NCBI RefSeq assembly: GCF_007990755.1
Contig: NZ_BJXA01000070.1
Coordinates: forward strand, 1 to 50,230
DNA length: 50,230 nucleotides
From: Nocardia ninae NBRC 108245
Lineage (GTDB): Bacteria; Actinomycetota; Actinomycetes; Mycobacteriales; Mycobacteriaceae
Direction: 5' to 3'
The stretch's first letter is position 1. Every line of letters begins with the position of its first letter. The translations under genes and the position numbers were made by a program. Positions 43,865-50,230 of the stretch are shown piece after piece. The notes beneath the pieces were generated by a model that did not search any database, was not told the origin of the DNA, and was given only the letters and a program-made list of their open reading frames with translations.

Positions 43865-44262
43865 CAACTTTCCGGAATCTCGACCACGACGTGGGTCGAC
43901 TTGACCGACGCCACCGCGACGCTGCCGACCTCGAGCCCGAGCTCGTCGACCGATTCCCGGCTGAGCAGCGACACCAGCCGGAACGGTCCGGCCTGCATCT
44001 CCACCTGCGCCATCACCGTGTCCTTGAGTACCCGCGTCACGATGCCGCGCATCCGGTTGCGCGCGGACGCCGCAACGGTGACGCCCGGCTCGGGGGTTTC
44101 CGCGTTGGCCTGCAGGAATTCGGCCAGCTCGCGCCCGCGCACCCCCTTGCGCCCGTTGCCGAGCTGGATCGCGGTCAGCTTGCCCTGCTCGATCCACCGC
44201 CGCACGGTGTCGTCGCTGACTCCCGCCAGCACCGCCACCTCACTGATCCGCAAATCCGACAC
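43864..44262 (-). CDS. HTH-TOBE (Mop) molybdate-responsive regulator
   Basis: A 132-residue two-domain protein. Residues 1-60 are an excisionase/MerR-like HTH (LRISEVAVLAGVSDDTVRRWIEQGKL) and residues 67-130 a single TOBE/Mop domain (NRMRGIVTRVLKDTVMAQVEM onward) that binds molybdate. It is the first gene of the mod operon, one base overlapping modA, and probably senses molybdate to control the operon. ATG at 44262 has a weak ribosome binding site. A palindrome CCGCA-TC-TGCGG at 44279-44290 just upstream could be its operator. Confidence 0.85.
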   Translation of the reverse strand: MSDLRISEVAVLAGVSDDTVRRWIEQGKLTAIQLGNGRKGVRGRELAEFLQANAETPEPGVTVAASARNRMRGIVTRVLKDTVMAQVEMQAGPFRLVSLLSRESVDELGLEVGSVAVASVKSTHVVVEIPES

Positions 44263-44278
44263 GATTCGTAGTTTATTG

Positions 44279-44290
44279 CCGCATCTGCGG
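44279..44290. promoter_or_regulatory. Candidate mod operon operator
   Basis: A 12-bp inverted repeat CCGCA-TC-TGCGG lies 17 bp upstream of the HTH-TOBE gene start, next to an AT-rich patch (TAGTTTATTG) that may hold the -10 box. Short, so chance is not excluded. Confidence 0.3.
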
Positions 44291-44320
44291 AAAGCAAGAG
44301 GCAGTTACCTGGAGTGCAGG

Positions 44321-44410
44321 CTTGGACGCACGCGCCCGGTCTCGGGGCGCTCGCTTCGAGCCCTCCTTGGACGCACGCGCCCTGTCTCCGGGCGCTCGCT
44401 CCGAGCCCTC
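44321..44410. repeat. Tandem 45-bp direct repeat
   Basis: Two head-to-tail copies, 44321-44365 and 44366-44410, each starting CTTGGACGCACGCGCCC and ending CGAGCCCTC, with three mismatches. Each unit also contains short GC-rich inverted parts. It is intergenic, between the mod operon and the micropeptide gene. The unit is a multiple of three, which keeps spurious frames open through it. Confidence 0.85.
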
Positions 44411-44729
44411 TGGCGCATCCTCGTGCCCGCACGGAGCCGGCGTGCTGGTTAGTACCGTCCTGAAGGGCGCACTCGATTACGCCCACATGACCGCTTTTTC
44501 CGATATGTACAGAATGTGATCGGTGTGGCGGAATTGTCGGTGAACTGTCTCACAACACACGTCGACCGAACTATTGCCCGACTCGGCTGAAACCCCTGTC
44601 CGCCAAATGATTTCGCACCATCTTCGCGCATTCCGGCGGACCGTCCACCGGTGATCAACCGGCGCGAGCTCTCCCGGCGATCATTACATTGAAGAGGATT
44701 TCGCAGTCCCATCTGATGGAGGAATTTCG
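44411..44729. other. Gene-free stretch before the micropeptide gene
   Basis: No supported gene. A small hairpin CCGGT/ACCGG lies at 44648-44662. The region just before 44730 is AT-richer (ATTACATTGAAGAGGATTTC) and is the likely promoter/leader of the micropeptide gene. Confidence 0.4.
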
Positions 44730-44834
44730 GTGCCGCTTATCGATCTGGGTTCGTCCGCTTTGAATCTCGCGAACGTCGTGACGTCCATTGCCGCCAACAT
44801 CACCTACCTGTTGCAGGCCTGGCACGTCATCTAA
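44730..44834 (+). CDS. 34-aa hydrophobic micropeptide
   Basis: GTG at 44730 follows a strong GGAGGA 6 nt upstream and opens 34 codons ending TAA. The peptide starts MPLIDLGSSALNL, continues with a Val/Ala/Ile-rich helix and ends LLQAWHVI. It has almost no charge (one Asp, one His), and no signal peptide of normal length. A strong terminator follows 13 nt after the stop. I do not recognise a family. It may be a small membrane-active or signalling peptide. Being non-coding is the alternative, but ribosome binding site, composition and terminator all argue for a gene. Confidence 0.55.
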   Translation: MPLIDLGSSALNLANVVTSIAANITYLLQAWHVI

Positions 44835-44846
44835 TCGATCTTGTGA

Positions 44847-44870
44847 CCCGGCGGCACCTCGGCCGCCGGG
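44847..44870 (+). terminator. Micropeptide gene terminator
   Basis: Perfect 9-bp stem CCCGGCGGC/GCCGCCGGG with a 6-nt loop. A second hairpin, GCCGGTT/AACCGGC, lies at 44889-44908 ahead of the P-loop gene. Confidence 0.75.
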
Positions 44871-45013
44871 CACAGGATTAAGATCCGGGCCGGTTGGTTC
44901 GAACCGGCAGCCGGTCCGCTTATAGCCCTAATACGTTGTCTCAGAGCCGAATCCGGCTACTGCACGCCCTGGTTGTTGTTATGGTGACGCCAAGCCCAGG
45001 GAGGCGATGCTTG

Positions 45014-46945
45014 GTGTTTGTGGGGCGCACCGATCTACTCGAATTGATCGACACGTTGATCGAGGTTCCGGCGACCGACGCGGTCCGGCCGCCGAAGCCG
45101 GTCCTGGTCGTGGAAGGGTGCGGCGGCTCCGGTCGGACCGCGCTGCTGAACAAGGTGCTCGACAAGTGGAAAGGGCATACGCCCTCGGTGCTGGTCCGGC
45201 CGCTGGAACGCCCCTTCGACGTGCACAATCCGCTGCGGACCGTGCTGGCCGCGGCCATGCTCGGGCTGAGCGCCGACATCCCCGGTTACGCCGTCGCGTT
45301 CCATCGGGTGGTCATCGCGCAGATCGTCATCGCGGAGGATTTCGACGGCATCCCGCCGGAGGAGCAGCTCGACAAGCTGCACCTGCTGCTCAACCGGTAC
45401 AAGCGCCGCTCCGCCCTCATCGGATTCGTCCGGAACCTGATCAATCTGGCCGGGTCGCTGGCCGCCAACATCCAGGTGCCCGGCGCCCAGGTGATCGCAC
45501 CGGGCGTGGCCAACGCGATCTCCGACGCGGTGGTCGACCGGTTGATGGGCGGCCGGCTGATGAGCAGGTTCACCTGGGGTCCGAACGCGGCGTGGTTTGC
45601 CCATCAGGATCTGGGCCTGCGCCTGGATGCCGAGCACACGCTGATCCAACTCAGCAACAACGCCAGAAGCACCGATCCGATCATCCGACGCGGCGTCGAC
45701 GACGTGCTGGTCGGCGCGTTCCTCGCGGACCTGCGGCACAGCGTCGCCAAGGTCAACTGGCGCACCTCGAATATTCTGCTGCTCATCGACGACGGTGACG
45801 CGTCGGCGGCCACCTCCTTCACCGGGTCCTTGCTGCGGGTCCGACAGTCGATCGCGGCGACCAACGCCCGACTGTCCGATCCGCTCGCGCTGGTGACCGT
45901 CAGCTCCGGTGCGCTGGTCGACGGGTTGGTCGGGCAGGTGCCCGCGCCGACGGTGTTGCCGGAACCGCTCGCGCCGCCGCGGATCGGGGCGGCCGGATCG
46001 CCGTGGGCGCGGGTGCGGTTGCCGGAACTCGGCCTGAGCGATGTCCAGTTGATGGCCAAGGATGTCGACCCGTACCTGTCGGAAAACATCGGCGAATCTA
46101 TCTTCCGGCTCACCCGAGGTCATCCCGCGGGCACGGACTACTTGCTTCGCCGGATCAAACAAGACCGCGATCTCGTCGGCGACCTCGACGGCCTGCTGCG
46201 GAGTCCGGGACCCGAAACAGGCACCACCGTCGAGCAATACCTGTTGCGGGTCTTTGTGCGAGGTCTGAGCGTGCACAAACTCTTCCGCCGGGAGTTGTCG
46301 ACCGCGCTCGTCACGGTCTCGGCCGCCAGGCACAAAACCGAGGCGCAAGGTCTGGTGGCGCTGCTGCCCGCCGGGGTCGAACACGATTCACCGCTGTTCC
46401 AGTTGCGGTCGATGTGGTCCGCAGCCACGTCCGGAGGCGAGGATCGGCTGCCGGCGCTGGCGCGGCTGCTCGGCCTGCGCGCGCTGGCCGCCCGCACCGA
46501 AGGGCAGGACTGGGCACGGGTTTTCGGCCATTTGCGCGACAGCGTCGCCGCCGGTGACCGGGCGAGCAGACTGCACCACGCTCGCCTGCTGAGCGGCCGC
46601 GACGCGGTGGTCGACGAGCTCGCGGAGCTGCTGCCCGAGTTGTCGTCCGCGCAGTGGTTGCGCCTGTTCGACGAGGTCGTCGAGACACCGGACCCGACCG
46701 CGCGGGATCGCGATCTGATCGACGGCGACGACCGCGCGCACACCCTGCGCGAGTACCTCGCGGTCCTGGTCGCGCTGGTGCCCGCGTTCGAGTCGGATAT
46801 CCGGATCACCGCGCCGGAACAGAAGTCGGTGCTCTGTTCGCGGATCGAGCACAGCTACGAGAAGCTGGCCGACCATGCCCTGGACAAGCTGCCGTTCCTG
46901 TTGCGCGCCAACAGATATCACGGCCTCGCTGTCCAATTCCAGTGA
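45014..46945 (+). CDS. P-loop NTPase-like cytoplasmic protein
   Basis: A 643-residue soluble protein. The Walker A-like loop G35-CGGSG-R41-T42 carries Arg in place of the catalytic Lys. A Walker B-like NILLLIDDGDAS follows around residue 257. The region 150-185 has hydrophobic helices (IGFVRNLINLAGSLAANI) that may touch the membrane. The C-terminal 300 residues are helical without recognisable repeats. It resembles actinobacterial STAND/AAA-like proteins of unknown function. The start is GTG at 45014 or TTG at 45011: AGGGAGG (44998-45004) serves both, and the frame upstream lacks a ribosome binding site. It lies 27 nt before the binding-protein gene and probably works with it. Confidence 0.72.
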   Translation: MFVGRTDLLELIDTLIEVPATDAVRPPKPVLVVEGCGGSGRTALLNKVLDKWKGHTPSVLVRPLERPFDVHNPLRTVLAAAMLGLSADIPGYAVAFHRVVIAQIVIAEDFDGIPPEEQLDKLHLLLNRYKRRSALIGFVRNLINLAGSLAANIQVPGAQVIAPGVANAISDAVVDRLMGGRLMSRFTWGPNAAWFAHQDLGLRLDAEHTLIQLSNNARSTDPIIRRGVDDVLVGAFLADLRHSVAKVNWRTSNILLLIDDGDASAATSFTGSLLRVRQSIAATNARLSDPLALVTVSSGALVDGLVGQVPAPTVLPEPLAPPRIGAAGSPWARVRLPELGLSDVQLMAKDVDPYLSENIGESIFRLTRGHPAGTDYLLRRIKQDRDLVGDLDGLLRSPGPETGTTVEQYLLRVFVRGLSVHKLFRRELSTALVTVSAARHKTEAQGLVALLPAGVEHDSPLFQLRSMWSAATSGGEDRLPALARLLGLRALAARTEGQDWARVFGHLRDSVAAGDRASRLHHARLLSGRDAVVDELAELLPELSSAQWLRLFDEVVETPDPTARDRDLIDGDDRAHTLREYLAVLVALVPAFESDIRITAPEQKSVLCSRIEHSYEKLADHALDKLPFLLRANRYHGLAVQFQ

Positions 46946-46972
46946 CCCGCTGCGGCGGAAGGAGACCCGATC

Positions 46973-48565
46973 GTGGCATCGCGATACCGGCTAGGAATCT
47001 TCCCGAAGCGCGACCGGCCCTTCCCGCGCCCGTGGACCGACTGGGTGCGGCTGGGGTTGGTGCTGACGCTGCTGCTGTTGGCCGGCGCCGGGTTCGGCTT
47101 CCGTGGGCCGCTGCACCATTTGGCCACCTGCAACGAGGGCTGGCTGCCCGACTCCGGCGCCTGGCGGGCCGGTACGCGCTGTGTCGGATTGTCCGAGGGG
47201 CCTTACGCTTTCGAGGTCGACGCGTTCGCCCCGGTGATGGGTGTGATCGCTGAGCAGAACCGGACGGCCGCCGAAGAATGCCCCGGGACCCCCGCCACCG
47301 TCGGCGTGCTGCTGACCATGACCGATGAGCTGGCGGGCAGCCGGGCCGTGCACGAACTGGAGGGCATGGCGGCCGGTCAACGCCGGGCCAACGGAACCGG
47401 CTGCCTGCATCCGATGAAGCTCGTCGTCGGTCAGATCGGTGACTACAACGGCAACGGCGACCCGCTCGGGGTCGCCGGGAAGCTGGCCGACCGGGCCGAT
47501 GTGGTCGCCGTCGCAGGCGTCGGCCTCAGCGATCAGATCACCGCGGAGGTCGCGGAAGTGCTTGCCGCGGCGAAGATTCCGATGGTCGCCGATGTGGTCA
47601 CCGCGGAAGGCTTCGACCAGGACGGCTCGCGCGGCGACAACCCGGAGTTCGACGGCTGCGACAAGGACATCTCCTATCCACGCGGCATCGCCAGGGACTA
47701 CTTCTACCGTGTCGCGTTCCGAGTGGCGGTTCAGGTGCGGGCCATCGGCGCGGTGGTCACCGCGCGGCCGGACTTCATCATGGTGCCGATCGGTGGCTCG
47801 GACCCCTACACCTGCACCACGCTGCCGTTCCTGCAGCGCCAGTACGGCGGCAACCTGATCGAGGTCAAGTTCGATACGACGGAGCCGAGCACCGTGCCGC
47901 AGACCGCGAAACGCGTGTGCGCCACCGTGAAAGACGTGACGATCGCCTACATCGCCCGCGGTCGCGACCTGGGCAGACTGCTGTACGCGCTCGACGAGGC
48001 GTACTCGAACGGCCAGTGCGCGGCCACCTCGGTCACGGTGGTCAGCACCTCCGATGGCAACCGGCTGCGCACCGTCGAGTCGGATCCGGCGCTGGAAGAT
48101 CTGCGGACCAAGGCGCTCGGCTCGCGCACCTTCGCCGACGGCCGGGTGCGGATGCTGTTCACGCTGGTGGCCGGTGCGGACGGACCGCAGGCGGGCAACC
48201 CGAACTGGACCGAATTCGAGCGGACTTTCGATGAGGCGGGCTTCGACCTCGCACACGTCGGCGACGGCTGGGCGGTCAACGCCTACGACGCCGTGACCAC
48301 CATCGCCACCGCCCTGCGCAGCCTGCCCGCCACCTCGCCGGTGCAGCGCAGTCAGGTGAACGCCACGATCAGCGGCTTCTCCGCGCCGGACGCGGCGGTG
48401 CCGGGGGCGGGCGGGCCGATCATCTTCGACAACAGTGGCAACCGCACCGGTCCAGGCCCGCAGGTCGTGCGGTTGTGCCCGGTCACCACCTCGGTGGATC
48501 GGCCGCCGTATGTGCCGACGGTCGAGGCCAGGCCCGGTGAATCCGTCCCGCAGTGCGCGCGCTGA
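46973..48565 (+). CDS. Membrane-anchored type 1 periplasmic-binding-fold protein
   Basis: A 530-residue protein: basic cytoplasmic start, one transmembrane helix (25-43), then an extracytoplasmic domain with the type 1 periplasmic-binding fold of branched-chain amino acid receptors (VGVLLTMTDELAGSRAVHELEGM, VVAVAGVGLSDQITAEVAEVL, KIPMVADVVTAEGF). It has many cysteines (for example in HHLATCNEG, AEECPG, GCLHP, GCDKD), suggesting several disulphides. No permease is near. GTG at 46973 has AAGGAG 9 nt upstream. Paired with the preceding P-loop gene it looks like a ligand receptor rather than a transport component. Ligand unknown. Confidence 0.78.
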   Translation: MASRYRLGIFPKRDRPFPRPWTDWVRLGLVLTLLLLAGAGFGFRGPLHHLATCNEGWLPDSGAWRAGTRCVGLSEGPYAFEVDAFAPVMGVIAEQNRTAAEECPGTPATVGVLLTMTDELAGSRAVHELEGMAAGQRRANGTGCLHPMKLVVGQIGDYNGNGDPLGVAGKLADRADVVAVAGVGLSDQITAEVAEVLAAAKIPMVADVVTAEGFDQDGSRGDNPEFDGCDKDISYPRGIARDYFYRVAFRVAVQVRAIGAVVTARPDFIMVPIGGSDPYTCTTLPFLQRQYGGNLIEVKFDTTEPSTVPQTAKRVCATVKDVTIAYIARGRDLGRLLYALDEAYSNGQCAATSVTVVSTSDGNRLRTVESDPALEDLRTKALGSRTFADGRVRMLFTLVAGADGPQAGNPNWTEFERTFDEAGFDLAHVGDGWAVNAYDAVTTIATALRSLPATSPVQRSQVNATISGFSAPDAAVPGAGGPIIFDNSGNRTGPGPQVVRLCPVTTSVDRPPYVPTVEARPGESVPQCAR

Positions 48566-48567
48566 AC

Positions 48568-48587
48568 TTTGTGTGTCCGATCACAAA
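48568..48587. promoter_or_regulatory. Inverted-repeat operator before the ligase gene
   Basis: TTTGTG (48568-48573) and CACAAA (48582-48587) form an inverted repeat with an 8-bp spacer, 52 bp before the GS-like gene. The TAGCGT at about 48604 may be its -10 box. A GntR- or TetR-type regulator of the polyamine/glutamyl genes is plausible. Confidence 0.4.
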
Positions 48588-48639
48588 TGCCCGTTCTTTG
48601 CTCTAGCGTGGGCACGGTTGGTGCCGAGAGGGGCTGTGG

Positions 48640-50004
48640 ATGCGTAGCGGGATGTTGAGTCTGGCGCGGTTGCGCGAGCTGGTTGCGGTCGGTGAGATCG
48701 ACACGGTGTTGGTCGCGATGACCGACATGCAGGGCAGATTGCAGGGAAAGCGTTGCGCGGCACAGTATTTCCTCGACGAGGTGGTACAGCACGCGACCGA
48801 GGCGTGTAACTATCTGCTCGCCGTCGACGTGGACATGACGACGGTCGACGGCTACGCGATGTCGTCCTGGGACACCGGGTACGGGGACTTCGTGCTGCGT
48901 CCGGACCTGAACACGCTGCGGCTGGTGCCGTGGTGGCCGGGCACCGCGCTGGTGCTGTGCGACGTGGCGAAAGTGGAGCCGGCCGAGGAGCCCGTCGGGG
49001 TGTCGCCGCGGCAGGTGCTGCGCGCCCAGCTGGACCGGCTCGCCGAGCACGGGCTGCGCGCGTACGTCGGGACCGAACTCGAATTCCTGGTGTTCGACGA
49101 CAGTTACGAGGCGGCGTGGTCGGCGGGCTACCGCGACCTGCGCCCGGCCAACCAGTACAACGTCGACTACTCGCTGCTCGGCACCGCGCGCATCGAGCCG
49201 CTGCTGCGTCGCATCCGCACCGAAATGGTGGGCGCGGGAATGTATGTCGAGTCGGCCAAGGGGGAGTGCAACCCCGGCCAGCACGAGATCACCTTCCGCT
49301 TCGACGAGGCGCTGGCGACCTGCGACAACCACAGCATCTACAAGACCGGCGCGAAGGAGATCGCCGCCCAGGAGGGGCGCAGCCTCTCCTTCATGGCGAA
49401 ATACAATGAGCGCGAGGGCAACTCGTGCCATATCCATATCAGCCTGCGCGGTGAGTCCGGCGAGGCCGTGCTCGCAGGTGACGAGGCGCACGGATTCTCC
49501 GCACTCATGCGGCATTTCGTCGCCGGTCAGCTGGACTGCTTGCGCGAGTTCACCTACCTGCTCGCGCCGAACATCAACTCCTACAAGCGTTTCGTGCCGG
49601 GCAGCTTCGCGCCGACGGCAGTCGCCTGGGGCCGCGACAACCGGACCTGTGCGCTGCGCGTGGTCGGGCACGGGCCGTCGCTGCGGGTGGAGAATCGGGT
49701 GCCCGGCGGCGATGTGAACCCCTACCTCGCGGTGGCCGCCGCCATCGCGGCCGGGCTGCACGGTGTCGAGCATCGGCTGCCGCTGGAGCCGGAGTTCACC
49801 GGCAATGCCTATCGTTCGCAGCGGCCGCGGGTGCCGCGCACGCTGCGCGAGGCCGCGCAGCTCTTCGGGGACAGCAAGGTGGCACGAGCCGCGTTCGGTG
49901 ATGATGTAGTGGAGCACTACCGGAATGCGGCGCAGGTCGAGCTGGACGCCTTCGACGCCGCCGTCACCGACTGGGAGCGAATTCGTGGATTCGAACGACT
50001 CTGA
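48640..50004 (+). CDS. Glutamine synthetase-like gamma-glutamyl ligase
   Basis: A 454-residue member of the glutamine synthetase superfamily (GlnA3/GlnA4/PuuA-like), which joins glutamate to an amine at ATP cost. Active-site segments: GTELEFLVFD, ECNPGQHEITF, MAKYNEREGNSCHIHISL, KRFVPGSFAPTAVAWGRDNRT and ENRVPGGDVNPYLA. The adenylylation-type tail of GlnA1 is missing. In Streptomyces GlnA3 and GlnA4 act on polyamines and ethanolamine; the following PuuD-like gene points to a Puu-type gamma-glutamylated amine pathway. ATG at 48640 follows GAGAGGGG. It overlaps the next gene by 20 nt. Confidence 0.9.
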   Translation: MRSGMLSLARLRELVAVGEIDTVLVAMTDMQGRLQGKRCAAQYFLDEVVQHATEACNYLLAVDVDMTTVDGYAMSSWDTGYGDFVLRPDLNTLRLVPWWPGTALVLCDVAKVEPAEEPVGVSPRQVLRAQLDRLAEHGLRAYVGTELEFLVFDDSYEAAWSAGYRDLRPANQYNVDYSLLGTARIEPLLRRIRTEMVGAGMYVESAKGECNPGQHEITFRFDEALATCDNHSIYKTGAKEIAAQEGRSLSFMAKYNEREGNSCHIHISLRGESGEAVLAGDEAHGFSALMRHFVAGQLDCLREFTYLLAPNINSYKRFVPGSFAPTAVAWGRDNRTCALRVVGHGPSLRVENRVPGGDVNPYLAVAAAIAAGLHGVEHRLPLEPEFTGNAYRSQRPRVPRTLREAAQLFGDSKVARAAFGDDVVEHYRNAAQVELDAFDAAVTDWERIRGFERL

Positions 50005-50230
50005 GGGTCTGCGCACCGGAGTTGTGAAAGACGGCGGGCCGCGGCCCGTGATCGGCTTGCCGACCTATGCGGAGCCCGCGCGGTTCGGTTCGTGGCATGT
50101 CGACAGTGCCGTGCTGCCTGCCAGTTACGTCCAGATGGTGGTGGCGGCGGGCGGCATTCCGGTGCTGCTGCCACCGGCCGGGGTGGCCCGCCCGGAACTG
50201 GTGGCCCGCCTCGACGGACTGGTGCTGACC
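49985..50230 (+). CDS. PuuD-like gamma-glutamyl hydrolase, partial
   Basis: The first 82 codons of a class I glutamine amidotransferase-like hydrolase (peptidase C26), cut by the window edge. RPVIGLPTYAEP, the SYVQMVVAAGGIPVLLPP segment and LDGLVLT match the N-terminal part of gamma-glutamyl-GABA hydrolase PuuD. The catalytic Cys and His-Glu lie beyond the window. GTG at 49985 has GGGAG upstream and overlaps the ligase gene by 20 nt, so the two are coupled. It would release the gamma-glutamyl group from the product of the pathway. Confidence 0.85.
   Translation, partial: MDSNDSEGLRTGVVKDGGPRPVIGLPTYAEPARFGSWHVDSAVLPASYVQMVVAAGGIPVLLPPAGVARPELVARLDGLVLT

Noticed and set aside
44322-44519. 65-codon frame through the tandem repeat
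   Set aside because: Its first half is just the translated 45-bp repeat, and there is no ribosome binding site.
44889-44908. tRNA T-arm-like GGTTCGAACC sequence
   Set aside because: It is the loop and upper stem of a simple GCCGGTT/AACCGGC hairpin; no acceptor, D or anticodon arms fit around it.

Overview
The window is high-GC actinobacterial DNA, most likely from Nocardia or a close mycolic-acid relative in the Mycobacteriales. The evidence is a DesA3-type membrane stearoyl desaturase, a UsfX/SigF pair, an Rpf muralytic factor, an EspC/WXG100-type secretion cassette with a YbaB-like partner, and GTG/TTG starts with purine-rich ribosome binding sites. It reads as chromosome with accessory islets. 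I see no rRNA, tRNA, insertion sequence or CRISPR array.

Layout. 1-0.9 kb: the 5' part of a secreted Gly-rich PGRS-like protein, then a gene-free stretch. 0.9-1.8 kb: aldose 1-epimerase. 1.96-4.5 kb: a four-gene type VII secretion cassette (YxxxE small protein, WxG-headed 453-aa putative toxin, lipoprotein that may be its immunity protein, YbaB/EbfC protein); the first three genes overlap by 4 nt. 4.5-8.1 kb: two convergent paralogous TetR regulators sharing an operator, desA3, and a DUF5994 gene. 8.1-12.8 kb: S-adenosylmethionine methyltransferase, cytochrome P450, phage-like M23 peptidase, stand-alone LigD-type polymerase, alpha/beta hydrolase. 12.85-19.96 kb (minus strand): a MurNAc recycling and uptake locus (BadF-type sugar kinase, sodium:solute symporter, AnmK, MurR/RpiR regulator, MurQ, exported TAP-type peptidase). 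20.1-25.9 kb: glycine-zipper protein, orphan peptide-binding lipoprotein, usfX-sigF, two small membrane proteins, NYN/OST-HTH protein. 25.95-33.4 kb: BCCT transporter, gamma-glutamyltransferase-like enzyme, membrane-anchored GH65 hydrolase with a discoidin-like domain, exported beta-propeller. 33.6-37.8 kb: hotdog protein, rpf behind a hairpin-rich leader, MFS transporter with a repeat-bearing insert, FMN-binding protein. 37.9-44.3 kb (minus strand): APH-like kinase plus thiolase, Rpn-like nuclease, and a tightly coupled mop-modABC molybdate operon. 44.7-50.2 kb: a 34-aa hydrophobic peptide gene, a P-loop protein plus membrane-anchored periplasmic-binding-fold pair, then a glutamine-synthetase-like ligase and the start of a PuuD-like hydrolase.

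How the genes work together. The clearest system is the murein-sugar locus: import of (anhydro)MurNAc by the symporter, phosphorylation by AnmK, lactyl ether cleavage by MurQ, sugar phosphorylation by the BadF kinase, and control by MurR. The best candidates for something undescribed are the type VII toxin/lipoprotein cassette at 2-4.5 kb, the P-loop/receptor pair with its neighbouring micropeptide at 44.7-48.6 kb, and the repeat-bearing MFS protein at 35-37 kb. A shared TetR operator links the desaturase region with a membrane-protein gene 18 kb away.
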